Assembly (NCBI GenBank): GCA_016719565.1
Contig: JADJYU010000001.1
Span: forward strand, 1 to 64,000
DNA: 64,000 bases
Reading direction: 5' to 3'
From: Ignavibacteria bacterium
GTDB lineage: Bacteria; Bacteroidota; Ignavibacteria; Tepidaquicellales; Tepidaquicellaceae
Shown here: positions 54,282 through 63,014 of the stretch, piece after piece
Numbering within the stretch: the stretch's first letter is position 1
Layout: every line of letters begins with the position of its first letter
Made by a program: the position numbers and the translations under genes
The notes under the pieces: model-generated
Told to the model about the DNA's origin: nothing
Databases searched by the model: none
What the model saw: only the letters and a program-made list of their open reading frames with translations

Positions 54282-55670
54282 TTGTCAGAATTAATTGTAT
54301 CAGTTTCCGGGATAAGGGGAATTACCGGAGACAGCCTTACTCCGCAGAACATTGTAAAGTATGCCTCAGCATTTACTGAATACTGCAGGAAGAAATCAGG
54401 AAAGAAAAAAATCCGGATCGCAGTCGGAAGAGACGGCAGACTGAACGGAGACATACCGGAAGACATTATAATCAGTGTATTAAGAATGTCAGGAGCTGAC
54501 GTTATTAATATCGGAGTTGCTCCGACTCCGACAGTTCAGATGGCAACAGAGGATCTGAAATGTTCAGGCGGGATCTCAATTACTGCATCTCACAATCCTC
54601 AGATCTGGAACGGAATGAAATTTCTAAATCCGGACGGCACATTCCTGAATGATATTCAGATAGAAGAATTAATTAAGATCTCAGTAAAAGGAGTATTTAA
54701 TTATCAGAACCTTAAAAATACAGGAGGATTAACTTATAATGATTCCATGAGCGGTTACCATATTAGAAAAGTTTTGAATTTAAAAATCCTGAATATTAAC
54801 AAGATCAGAAAGAGAAAGTTTAGGGTGGTAGTAGATGCTGTAAATTCTTCAGGATCATATATTGTACCGGAATTACTTGAAAAGCTTGGATGCAAAGTGA
54901 TCAGACTTCATTGCGACGGAAGCGGAATATTCCCGCATACACCTGAGCCTATTCCGGAAAATCTCACCTCACTTTCCAAATCAGTTATAAAAAATAAAGC
55001 TGACATGGGAATTGCAGTAGATCCGGATGCTGACAGGCTGGTTTTAATCACTGAAAAAGGCAAACCTTTCGGAGAAGAAAACACCATTACAATGGCAGTA
55101 AATCATGTGTTAAGAATTCAGTCCGGCTCCGGAAAAAATGTGACTGTAAATCTTTCGACAACAAGGTCTGTCGAAAATGTAGCTTTAAAATTTAAGTCTG
55201 AAGTTTTCAGAAGTCCTGTTGGTGAAATTAATGTTGTCAATGAAATGAAGAGGAGACGTTCTTTGATAGGCGGTGAGGGCAGCGGAGGAATTATTTACCC
55301 TGAACTCCATTACGGAAGAGATTCTCTTGCAGGTATTGCTTTAGTATTAAACGAACTTTCAGATTCAGAGAAAAGTCTGAGTGAATATAGATCGGGTTTA
55401 CCGGTATATTACATTTACAAATCCAAAATTGAAAATATAAAAGATCCTGACAAAGTATTAAAAAAAATCAGAGAGAAATATTCCATGGGAAACAACAATG
55501 TCAAAATAAATACTGATGACGGATTAAAATTAGATTTTCAGGATCACTGGATACATTTGAGAAAATCAAATACAGAACCGATCATAAGAATAATAACGGA
55601 AGCAGATTCAGCAAAAGAAGCAGTAATGATCAATAAAAAGATTACAGCGGAAATCAGCGAATTATTTTAA
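54282..55670 (+). CDS. glmM: Phosphoglucosamine mutase-type phosphohexomutase
   Basis: A 462-residue alpha-D-phosphohexomutase: VSGIRGITGDSLTPQNIVKY near 6-25, catalytic serine loop GGISITASHNPQIWNGMKFL near 97-116, metal loop AVDPDADRLVL near 243 and phosphate loop RKSNTEPIIRIITEA near 425. It would convert glucosamine 6-phosphate to the 1-phosphate. A related phosphomannomutase activity is possible, but the neighbouring GlmU-like gene favours GlmM. The start is TTG at 54282. Confidence 0.85.
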   Translation: MSELIVSVSGIRGITGDSLTPQNIVKYASAFTEYCRKKSGKKKIRIAVGRDGRLNGDIPEDIIISVLRMSGADVINIGVAPTPTVQMATEDLKCSGGISITASHNPQIWNGMKFLNPDGTFLNDIQIEELIKISVKGVFNYQNLKNTGGLTYNDSMSGYHIRKVLNLKILNINKIRKRKFRVVVDAVNSSGSYIVPELLEKLGCKVIRLHCDGSGIFPHTPEPIPENLTSLSKSVIKNKADMGIAVDPDADRLVLITEKGKPFGEENTITMAVNHVLRIQSGSGKNVTVNLSTTRSVENVALKFKSEVFRSPVGEINVVNEMKRRRSLIGGEGSGGIIYPELHYGRDSLAGIALVLNELSDSEKSLSEYRSGLPVYYIYKSKIENIKDPDKVLKKIREKYSMGNNNVKINTDDGLKLDFQDHWIHLRKSNTEPIIRIITEADSAKEAVMINKKITAEISELF

Positions 55671-55749
55671 ATCATTAAATAACTTTAAATTATTCAATAA
55701 TTCATATATTTTTAAAAAACATTTTTAAAAGAAAAATCAAAAAATTATT

Positions 55750-56403
55750 ATGCGAAAAATATTATTATCTGTTATAACTTTAGTCTTTGTTTTAACATTT
55801 TATTCATGTTCATCCGTAACTGAAATGTCAGGTACATGGAAAAAGCCTGCAACCATAGCAAAGAAATATAATAAGATTATTGTCATGGGAGTTTCGAGTA
55901 ATATTGTTGCAAAGTCAAAAGTTGAGAATGCAATAGTAAGTCAGCTTAAGAAAAGCGGAATAAATGCAGTAGCCGGTACAAATGTTATTTCAACAACGAT
56001 GTTTGATTCAGACGGAGACGGTAAAGCTGATCCTGAAAAGCAGGAAATTGTAAAAGAAAAAATGAAGGAGCTTGGCGTGGATGGTGCTTTGGTAATATCT
56101 GTTCTTGACATAAAAGAAGAAGAAAGATATGTACCGGGTTCTACATATTATTCTCCATACAACTCATATTATCCGTTCTATAATTACTACTATGGTTCTT
56201 ATAATATGGTAAATACTCCCGGATATTATACAAAGTCGACAAATGTATTTTTAACAAGTAATTTTTATGATGTAACGACAGAGGATTTAATATGGTCTGC
56301 GCAGTCAGAGACATTGAATCCCGCTTCCATCAGTGATTTGGCAAGTTCATATTCCGAAAGAATGGTAGAGGATTTTTTAAGTTCAGGAATAGTCCGAAAG
56401 TAA
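55750..56403 (+). CDS. Hypothetical lipoprotein (DUF4136-like)
   Basis: A 217-residue lipoprotein (signal ending FYSC, Cys20). The mature part begins SSVTEMSGTWKKP and contains YNKIIVMGVSSNIVAKSKVE near 43, a SDGDGKADPEKQ loop and a very tyrosine-rich stretch near 137-165 (YYSPYNSYYPFYNYYYGSY). The pattern resembles DUF4136-type periplasmic lipoproteins. No function can be given. A hairpin terminator follows. Confidence 0.7.
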   Translation: MRKILLSVITLVFVLTFYSCSSVTEMSGTWKKPATIAKKYNKIIVMGVSSNIVAKSKVENAIVSQLKKSGINAVAGTNVISTTMFDSDGDGKADPEKQEIVKEKMKELGVDGALVISVLDIKEEERYVPGSTYYSPYNSYYPFYNYYYGSYNMVNTPGYYTKSTNVFLTSNFYDVTTEDLIWSAQSETLNPASISDLASSYSERMVEDFLSSGIVRK

Positions 56404-56430
56404 AAAATAGTTAACAAGTTTTGTCGTAAA

Positions 56431-56460
56431 GGGAAAAGACCTATTAATCGGTTTTTTCCC
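56431..56460 (+). terminator. Terminator after the lipoprotein gene
   Basis: GGGAAAAGACC (56431-56441) and GGTTTTTTCCC (56450-56460) form an almost perfect stem around TATTAATC, 28 bases after the stop, with a T run inside the right arm. The symmetry also allows action on the opposite strand. Confidence 0.7.
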
Positions 56461-56571
56461 GTTTTCATATCGCACTTCTCTCCTGCTGCCTATATTTATT
56501 ATGTAATCCGTTGTAACTTCACTCTAATATTTTTAATTTATAAGCAAAAATAAATTCGTACCCCTCCTTCT

Positions 56572-57999
56572 ATGAATCAGAATATTTCATTCTTACTTAA
56601 TAATACCGCTGTTAATTCCGATTTAAATCCCGCTTCTGTTACGCTCGATTTTTTAAGATCGAATAGACTTACAGGCACTAAAGAAGGATGCAAAGAAGGT
56701 GACTGCGGCGCTTGTACTGTTATCTGTGGCTCATTGGAGAATGATAAATTAATTTACCGTACTGTAAATTCCTGTCTCGTTCCGGTTATGAATATTCACG
56801 GTTCACATATTGTTACCATTGAAGGACTCAATCTTAATAAGTCACAGCTTTCTCCCATTCAGTCATCTTTTAAAAATGAAGGCGCTTCTCAATGCGGTTT
56901 CTGTACGCCGGGATTTATTGTTTCTCTTACTGCATATTTTCTGAATGCTGATAAACTGAAAAGCAAAAACATAATGGAATATATAGACGGAAATGTCTGC
57001 AGATGTACCGGACACAGCTCCATTATCAGAGCCGCCGGTAATTTAAAATTTGAATTTGAAAATGCTCCGGATGATTTTAACAAAAGATTGTTATATCTTG
57101 TTGACAAAAATATCATCCCTGAATATTTCCTGACTGTTAAAGAAAAATTAAATGATCTGCACATTGAATTGACCGATAATAATACTTCTGACATGCCTGA
57201 CTATTATGTAGGAGGAGGAACAGATCTATTTGTTCAGAAACCTGATGAGATGCTCTCTTCAAGTCTTTCTTTTATTTTTAAAAAAAATAATCCTGATATT
57301 GTATTTAAAGATGATGGCTATTGCTTTGTGAGCGCTTCAGCAACCGTTACAGATATTTTGGATTCCGCTTTGATAAAAAAAATATTTCCCGGCATTGCAG
57401 AATTCTCTGAACTTTTCGGCTCGACTCCAATCAGAAACAATGCCACTCTCGGAGGCAACATAAATAACGCCTCTCCAATTGGTGATATGACTGCATTTTT
57501 TCTTTCGCTGGATTCGGATGTAATTTTATCTGAAAATGCTTCTGAGCGAACTGTCAGTCTTAAAGACTATTTTGTGAGTTATAAAAAAACCGTTATATCC
57601 CGCGGGGAAGTTTTAAAGTATGTAAGATTTAAATTACCTCAGAGCAAATATTTTTTTAATTTTGAAAAAGTATCCAAACGCACTTATCTCGATATAGCTA
57701 CAGTTAATACAGCATTATATATTGAATATGAAAATGATTATATCAATAAAATAAATATTTCAGCAGGAGGAGTATTTGAATCTCCAAAATTTCTTTCACT
57801 TACTTCTGAATTCCTCACAGGTAAAAAAATAAATGCAATAGTACTCAGAGAAGCTGTCAGAATTGCCGGTACAGAAATTTCTCCTATCAGCGATGCCCGC
57901 GGAAGCGATAGATACAAAAGACTTCTGTTGTCCAGATTGATCTATGCTCATTTCATTAAGCTTTTCCCGGAATTAATTGATATTAAAGAAACTTTATGA
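56572..57999 (+). CDS. xdhA: Xanthine dehydrogenase FAD/2Fe-2S subunit XdhA
   Basis: A 475-residue small subunit. The first 2Fe-2S cluster uses Cys40, Cys45, Cys48 and Cys68 (GCKEGDCGAC), the second Cys108, Cys111, Cys143 and Cys145 (QCGFC and CRC). A FAD domain follows from about 200, with YYVGGGTDLFVQKP near 208 and TPIRNNATLGGNINNASPIG near 283-302. It moves electrons from the molybdenum site to NAD. Its stop overlaps the start of xdhB (ATGA), implying coupled translation. Confidence 0.93.
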   Translation: MNQNISFLLNNTAVNSDLNPASVTLDFLRSNRLTGTKEGCKEGDCGACTVICGSLENDKLIYRTVNSCLVPVMNIHGSHIVTIEGLNLNKSQLSPIQSSFKNEGASQCGFCTPGFIVSLTAYFLNADKLKSKNIMEYIDGNVCRCTGHSSIIRAAGNLKFEFENAPDDFNKRLLYLVDKNIIPEYFLTVKEKLNDLHIELTDNNTSDMPDYYVGGGTDLFVQKPDEMLSSSLSFIFKKNNPDIVFKDDGYCFVSASATVTDILDSALIKKIFPGIAEFSELFGSTPIRNNATLGGNINNASPIGDMTAFFLSLDSDVILSENASERTVSLKDYFVSYKKTVISRGEVLKYVRFKLPQSKYFFNFEKVSKRTYLDIATVNTALYIEYENDYINKINISAGGVFESPKFLSLTSEFLTGKKINAIVLREAVRIAGTEISPISDARGSDRYKRLLLSRLIYAHFIKLFPELIDIKETL

Positions 58000-60305
58000 A
58001 AGACTACGACATAATTCAGCATATTACAGGTAAATCTTTATTCATAGATGATATTAATGTTCCGGAAGGTACGTTATATGCAAAAGTTTTTTATTCAAAA
58101 TGCGCTCATGGAAAAATTCTCTCATTAGATCTTACAGAATCAAACTCAATTAAAGGTGTCATAAAAATATTTACTTATAAGGATATCCCCGGAATAAATC
58201 AAATTGGCGGTATTGTCCGTGATGAATGTCTTCTTGCGGAAAACGAAGTTCATTATATCGGAATGCCCGTTGCACTTATAATCGCTGAATCAAAATTCAT
58301 AGCGTCAGAGGCGTCAAAAAAGATCCTGATAAAGTATGAAGAACTTCCCGTTATCACTGACCCGCGTGAAGCTTTTGAATTAGGTCATCTTTCAATACCT
58401 CCAAGGATCTTTGAATCCGGAAATGTCGAAGATGTATGGGATAATTGTGATATTATTGAATCCGGTACATGCGAATCAGGCGGACAGGAGCATCTCTATC
58501 TGGAAACGCAGGGCGCGCTTTCTTATCCTCTCGAAGGCGGCAGCCTTAAAGTAATTTCATCTACTCAGGGTCCGTCTGCAGTTCAGAAAGTTGTTTCAGA
58601 AATTCTTGGTATTTCAAAAAATAAAATTGAAGTTGAAGTTACAAGGCTCGGTGGCGGATTTGGAGGCAAGGAAGATCAGGCATCTCCATGGGCAGCTCTC
58701 TCTGCGCTTGCTGCATTTCTTCTCAATAAACCTGTGAAACTTATTCTGTCAAGACATGACGATATGATTATGACCGGCAAGAGAAATCCCTATTCATCTG
58801 ATTTCAAAATCGGATTAAACTCAGAAGGACTGATACTCGCTTATGAAGTTACATTCTATCAGAATTCCGGCGCATCAGCTGATTTGTCTCCTGCAATTCT
58901 TGACCGCTCATTGTTTCATTGCACTAACTGCTACAATATTCCGAATGTAAAAGCAACAGGTTACTGCTGCAGAACTAACCTTGCTCCGAATACAGCGTTC
59001 AGAGGATTCGGCGGTCCGCAGGGAAAGTTTGTAATTGAAAGCGCAGTTTATAAAGCTGCAATGAAAATGAATGTTGAGCCGAACTTTATTCAAAGGAAAA
59101 ATCTGCTTAAAGAAAATGATTATTTCCATTACGGTCAGAAAGCTGTAAATGTAATGTCAGGGATTTCATGGGATAAAGCGGAAAAGGATTTTGATCTTCT
59201 GGAAGATGTAAAGAAGATCCGACAATTTAATTCAGTAAACTCATTATACAAAAAAGGTTTTGCATACATGCCGATTTGTTTTGGGATCGCATTTACCAAT
59301 ACGCGTATGAATCAGGCAAATGCTCTCGTAAATGTATATACAGACGGCTCTGTAGGATTTACTACCGGCGCTGTTGAAATGGGTCAGGGAGTTAATGCCA
59401 AGATCCGTGAAGTAATATCAAGAGTCTTCTCTCTCAGTCATGACAAAATTAAAAATGAACCAACCAATACTACAAGATCAGCAAATACTTCTCCGACTGC
59501 TGCAAGCTCCGGTGCTGATATGAACTGTAACGCCGTTTTAATTGCCTGTAATAATATTCTCGGTAGAATTCTGAATTCCGCTGCAGATGATCTGGGTTTA
59601 AAGAATTCTGACGGTTTATCAGTTAAAGATGAAAAAGTTTTACTGAATGATAATGATACTGGAATGAGCTGGGACATTATAGTTGAGAATGCTAATTCAA
59701 AAAGGATAAGTCTCTGTGATTACGCTCATTACGCAACTCCGGAATTATATTTTGACAGGGATTCAAATAAAGGCAATCCTTTCCGGTATCATGTTTACGG
59801 CACTGCATTTATTGAAGTCACTGTCGACTGTCTGAGAGGAATTTATAAAATTGATTCAGTCAAAGCAGTTCATGATTTTGGTCACAGTCTGAATCCGGTA
59901 ATTGATCTCGGACAGGCTGAAGGCGCGTTGATGCAGGGACTCGGATGGATGACCATCGAAGAGATACTGCATGATAAGAAAGGAAAACTTCTTACTGATC
60001 TTCTATCTACCTATAAAGTGCCTGATCTGCATTTTACTCCGGCAGAAGTAATTATAAAATTTTTAGATGAACCAAATCCCGTCGGAATTTTCAGCTCTAA
60101 GGCAATCGGAGAACCCCCGCTTATGTACGGCATCGGCGCATACTTTGCTATTATGAATGCTGTCAGGGAATTCAACTCAAATGCAGCGCCGGAATTTTCA
60201 GCGCCTTTTACTCCGGAGAAAGTATTATTAAAATTATATGAAAATAATTTCTCTGAAGAAGCGCTTTCTCCGGCTGTAAACAATTCAGATAATAAATCAA
60301 TTTAA
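57996..60305 (+). CDS. xdhB: Xanthine dehydrogenase molybdopterin-binding subunit XdhB
   Basis: A 769-residue large subunit oxidising hypoxanthine/xanthine. It has EHLYLETQGALSYPLEGGSL near 164, GGGFGGKEDQASPWAALSAL near 217-236, the substrate Arg in TAFRGFGGPQGKFVIESA near 335, the Moco loop GAVEMGQGVNAKIREV near 460 and the catalytic Glu in KAIGEPPLMYGIGAY near 705. These match xanthine dehydrogenase rather than aldehyde or CO dehydrogenase. With xdhA and xdhC it is a complete small set for purine breakdown. Confidence 0.94.
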   Translation: MKDYDIIQHITGKSLFIDDINVPEGTLYAKVFYSKCAHGKILSLDLTESNSIKGVIKIFTYKDIPGINQIGGIVRDECLLAENEVHYIGMPVALIIAESKFIASEASKKILIKYEELPVITDPREAFELGHLSIPPRIFESGNVEDVWDNCDIIESGTCESGGQEHLYLETQGALSYPLEGGSLKVISSTQGPSAVQKVVSEILGISKNKIEVEVTRLGGGFGGKEDQASPWAALSALAAFLLNKPVKLILSRHDDMIMTGKRNPYSSDFKIGLNSEGLILAYEVTFYQNSGASADLSPAILDRSLFHCTNCYNIPNVKATGYCCRTNLAPNTAFRGFGGPQGKFVIESAVYKAAMKMNVEPNFIQRKNLLKENDYFHYGQKAVNVMSGISWDKAEKDFDLLEDVKKIRQFNSVNSLYKKGFAYMPICFGIAFTNTRMNQANALVNVYTDGSVGFTTGAVEMGQGVNAKIREVISRVFSLSHDKIKNEPTNTTRSANTSPTAASSGADMNCNAVLIACNNILGRILNSAADDLGLKNSDGLSVKDEKVLLNDNDTGMSWDIIVENANSKRISLCDYAHYATPELYFDRDSNKGNPFRYHVYGTAFIEVTVDCLRGIYKIDSVKAVHDFGHSLNPVIDLGQAEGALMQGLGWMTIEEILHDKKGKLLTDLLSTYKVPDLHFTPAEVIIKFLDEPNPVGIFSSKAIGEPPLMYGIGAYFAIMNAVREFNSNAAPEFSAPFTPEKVLLKLYENNFSEEALSPAVNNSDNKSI

Positions 60306-60315
60306 TTCTGCTCAA

Positions 60316-61305
60316 ATGTCAGGTCAGCAAATCTGGAATTTTATTCTTAATGAATTATCAGAGAATAAGAATGTAATTCTCTATTCAGTAGTCAGTTATA
60401 CAAAAGGTTCACCCGGAAAGACAGGATTCAGAATGGCTGTCAGTGAAACCGGTAATCATAACGGATCTGTCGGAGGCGGGATAATGGAATTTGAACTTAT
60501 TAAAAACAGCCGGGCGCTTTTTCAATCCGGTAAAAAAATAAATACTATTGAAAATCTGATTCACTATAAACAAAAAATATCCAGCGCAACAGATATACCC
60601 GCAAGAGAATCCGGTCTGATCTGTTCCGGGTCACAGATCATTTCAGTCAATTTAATTACTGTTAAAGATATACATACAGTTCAAAAGATCACAAAGTCTT
60701 TTGGTAAATGGAATAAAATTTTTTTAAGTACCTGCAGCAGCGGATTAAAAATCGGATTGTCAGGTAATTCTGAAAATGAAAAATTTACATTCAGATATTC
60801 CGGAATAGAGAAATGGCAATTTACGGAAAACACAGGACTCAGAGATACCGTTCTTATTGCAGGCGCAGGTCATGTAGGTGTTGCATTGTATAATATTTTA
60901 TCGACACTGGATTTTAATATAATTTTATTTGATGACAGGAAGGGATTGAAGATTGATTTAAATAAATTTATTTCAAGTAAAATAATTACACGCGCTTTCG
61001 TTGAAATAGGGAATTATGCATTGATGTATAATGTAAAGTATGCTGTCATAGTAACTAGAAACTTCGAAAGTGATAAACAGGCACTGATGCAATTGTTAAA
61101 GAAGGATTTAAAATATTTAGGTCTGATGGGAACAAAAGCAAAGATCAAAAAAATTTTCTCTGAAGCAGTAAAGGAAGGGGGTGATAAAAATTTGATCAGA
61201 AGAGTTAAAGCGCCTGTAGGGATTGAGATCAATAGTAAAACTCCTGAAGAAATTGCTGTCAGTATTGCAGCAGAAATAATTAAGACACGTAACTCGTCTG
61301 AGTAA
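60316..61305 (+). CDS. xdhC: XdhC-family molybdenum cofactor insertion chaperone
   Basis: A 329-residue accessory protein. The N-terminal XdhC/CoxI segment has YTKGSPGKTGFRMAV near 28-42, GSVGGGIMEFEL near 50 and LICSGSQIISVNLIT near 99. A C-terminal Rossmann domain has VLIAGAGHVGVALYNILSTL near 175-194 and YLGLMGTKAKIKKIF near 270. The protein binds sulfurated Moco and loads it into xanthine dehydrogenase. It starts 10 bp after xdhB. Confidence 0.92.
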   Translation: MSGQQIWNFILNELSENKNVILYSVVSYTKGSPGKTGFRMAVSETGNHNGSVGGGIMEFELIKNSRALFQSGKKINTIENLIHYKQKISSATDIPARESGLICSGSQIISVNLITVKDIHTVQKITKSFGKWNKIFLSTCSSGLKIGLSGNSENEKFTFRYSGIEKWQFTENTGLRDTVLIAGAGHVGVALYNILSTLDFNIILFDDRKGLKIDLNKFISSKIITRAFVEIGNYALMYNVKYAVIVTRNFESDKQALMQLLKKDLKYLGLMGTKAKIKKIFSEAVKEGGDKNLIRRVKAPVGIEINSKTPEEIAVSIAAEIIKTRNSSE

Positions 61306-61314
61306 GACTCTCTT

Positions 61315-62190
61315 TTAGTTATGTTTCATTTTACCAATGTAGTATTTCTCAATAAACGATTTGGTTTTTTCAGTGTGGTGCTTTCCTAAAAAATTCAAAG
61401 TCGATCGCATTGCTCTGATAACTCTGATGTCATTGTCATCTTTAAACATACGGAGAACTTCAAACGCTTTATCAGGATGATTTTTACCAAAGCTGTTATT
61501 ATATGCCATTATCACATTCCATTTTACAAAAGGTTCTTTTGATTTGCCGGATTTTTTGAGAAAGTCCGTTGTCTCTTCCGGAAATCTGCCACCGAAAAGC
61601 GAGCCGAGTATGAAAGGTCCGAGATTTTTTCTTACATAGACTGAACTGTCTTTCATTAGCTTGCTTAAAAGTTTGAAAGCTTTTTTATAATTTTTTTCAT
61701 CCCTAAATGCCAATGCGGAAAATACTACAGCTCTTCTGACATTTTCGGATTCGTGATCACGCCATTCTTTAAGGTCCGTTAAGAATTCATTGTGATAATA
61801 TAGCGTATCGGCAAATGCATTTCCGGCATATTCCCTTACTTCCCAGTTCGGATCATCGGAAATTTTGAGAAGAACCTGCTTTACTTTTACCGGATTAAAA
61901 TCGTATCCCCTCCATATCAGAGATATTCCTATTTCCTTCGCGTTGTCATTTTCTTTATCGCAGAAAAATTTTCCGGCATTGTAAAATTTTTTTACGGACT
62001 CATTACCCGAGTCTATAATATTCCTTACTATCTCTCTGATGACAAATCTTTTATCTTTAGTCTTTGAAGTGTCTGCATGATGTGTTTTTACTTTGTCAAG
62101 AATTTTTAAAACATCATCATACTTTTCCGAATTTATTAGTTTAATTAACTTTAACTTGTCACTTTCTTTCAATAGTGTGTCAGAGTTCAT
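61315..62190 (-). CDS. HEAT-repeat protein (DNA alkylation repair AlkD-like)
   Basis: A 291-residue all-helical protein built of about six HEAT-like repeats: ISDDPNWEVREYAGNAFADT near 110, DHESENVRRAVVFSALAFRD near 146, MKDSSVYVRKNLGPFILGSL near 177 and FKDDNDIRVIRAMRSTLNFL near 252. This resembles the AlkC/AlkD group that removes alkylated bases, but the catalytic Trp/Asp pair was not confirmed, so a scaffold role is equally possible. It faces the xdh operon. Confidence 0.72.
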   Translation of the reverse strand: MNSDTLLKESDKLKLIKLINSEKYDDVLKILDKVKTHHADTSKTKDKRFVIREIVRNIIDSGNESVKKFYNAGKFFCDKENDNAKEIGISLIWRGYDFNPVKVKQVLLKISDDPNWEVREYAGNAFADTLYYHNEFLTDLKEWRDHESENVRRAVVFSALAFRDEKNYKKAFKLLSKLMKDSSVYVRKNLGPFILGSLFGGRFPEETTDFLKKSGKSKEPFVKWNVIMAYNNSFGKNHPDKAFEVLRMFKDDNDIRVIRAMRSTLNFLGKHHTEKTKSFIEKYYIGKMKHN

Positions 62191-62389
62191 ATCCGGTTTT
62201 TAATTTAGTCTAATTTAATAAATCAACAATTATTGTTAAATGACCATTTCTGATTTTTAAAAATCTATAAAATATTATATTCTAAAATTAATATACAAAT
62301 GCATTGATTTTTTAAAATCCGGCTTGTAATCTGACATTAAATAATATTCTCAAAGATAAATTAGAATTACAAAAATAAAATATAAACCT

Positions 62390-62397
62390 TATATTTG
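62390..62397 (+). promoter_or_regulatory. Bacteroidota-type -7 box upstream of nuoJ
   Basis: TATATTTG fits TAnnTTTG and lies 24 bases before the nuoJ ATG. No -33 TTG at the expected distance was clear. It supports independent transcription of this isolated gene. Confidence 0.45.
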
Positions 62398-62421
62398 TAA
62401 CGCTTTGAATTAATCCTATAT

Positions 62422-62940
62422 ATGAAATTCGATCTGGAAACTGTTTTATTTTTCTCGCTGAGTTTTTTGTCTATTGTGTCTGCAATTTTTATGATCACAA
62501 GAAAAAACCCTATCAACAGCGCATTATTTTTAATACTAAACTTCTTTACTGTCTCCGGACTTTATCTTTTACTTAAAGCCCAGTTCATTGCAATTATTCA
62601 GGTGCTGGTTTATATGGGAGCTATAATGGTTCTGTTCGTTTTTGTGATCATGCTTCTGAATCTGCAGTTCGAAAAGAAAAAAATAGAAACCTTTACATAC
62701 AAGAGTTTAACTTCCATCCTGCTTGCAATTATGCTGTTCGGAATTCTCGGATATACGGTTTTTTTTGGGTTCGAAGGTAAGTTTAAAGGAATGTCTGATA
62801 AGGCTCTGGAGATGGGAACCGCCGAGAAGCTTGGAGCCGAAATCTTTACTAATTATTCATTTCCATTTGAGCTTGCGTCATTCCTTCTGCTGGCTGCAAT
62901 AGTAGGCGCTATTGTTCTGGCGAAAAAGAAATTTGATTAG
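62422..62940 (+). CDS. nuoJ: NADH-quinone oxidoreductase subunit J
   Basis: A 172-residue membrane protein with five helices. The family core KNPINSALFLILNFFTVSGL near 28-47, then AQFIAIIQVLVYMGAIMVLF near 53-72 and VIMLLNLQFEKK, is diagnostic of NuoJ. It is a proton-channel subunit of complex I. No other nuo gene is nearby: upstream is a HEAT-repeat protein and downstream the convergent serS, so this is an isolated subunit gene. Confidence 0.9.
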   Translation: MKFDLETVLFFSLSFLSIVSAIFMITRKNPINSALFLILNFFTVSGLYLLLKAQFIAIIQVLVYMGAIMVLFVFVIMLLNLQFEKKKIETFTYKSLTSILLAIMLFGILGYTVFFGFEGKFKGMSDKALEMGTAEKLGAEIFTNYSFPFELASFLLLAAIVGAIVLAKKKFD

Positions 62941-63014
62941 TTCTTTCTATTTTTTATTAAATTGAATCAAATCCCGCATACCTTTTTAATACTTCCGGTA
63001 ATATTATATTTCCT

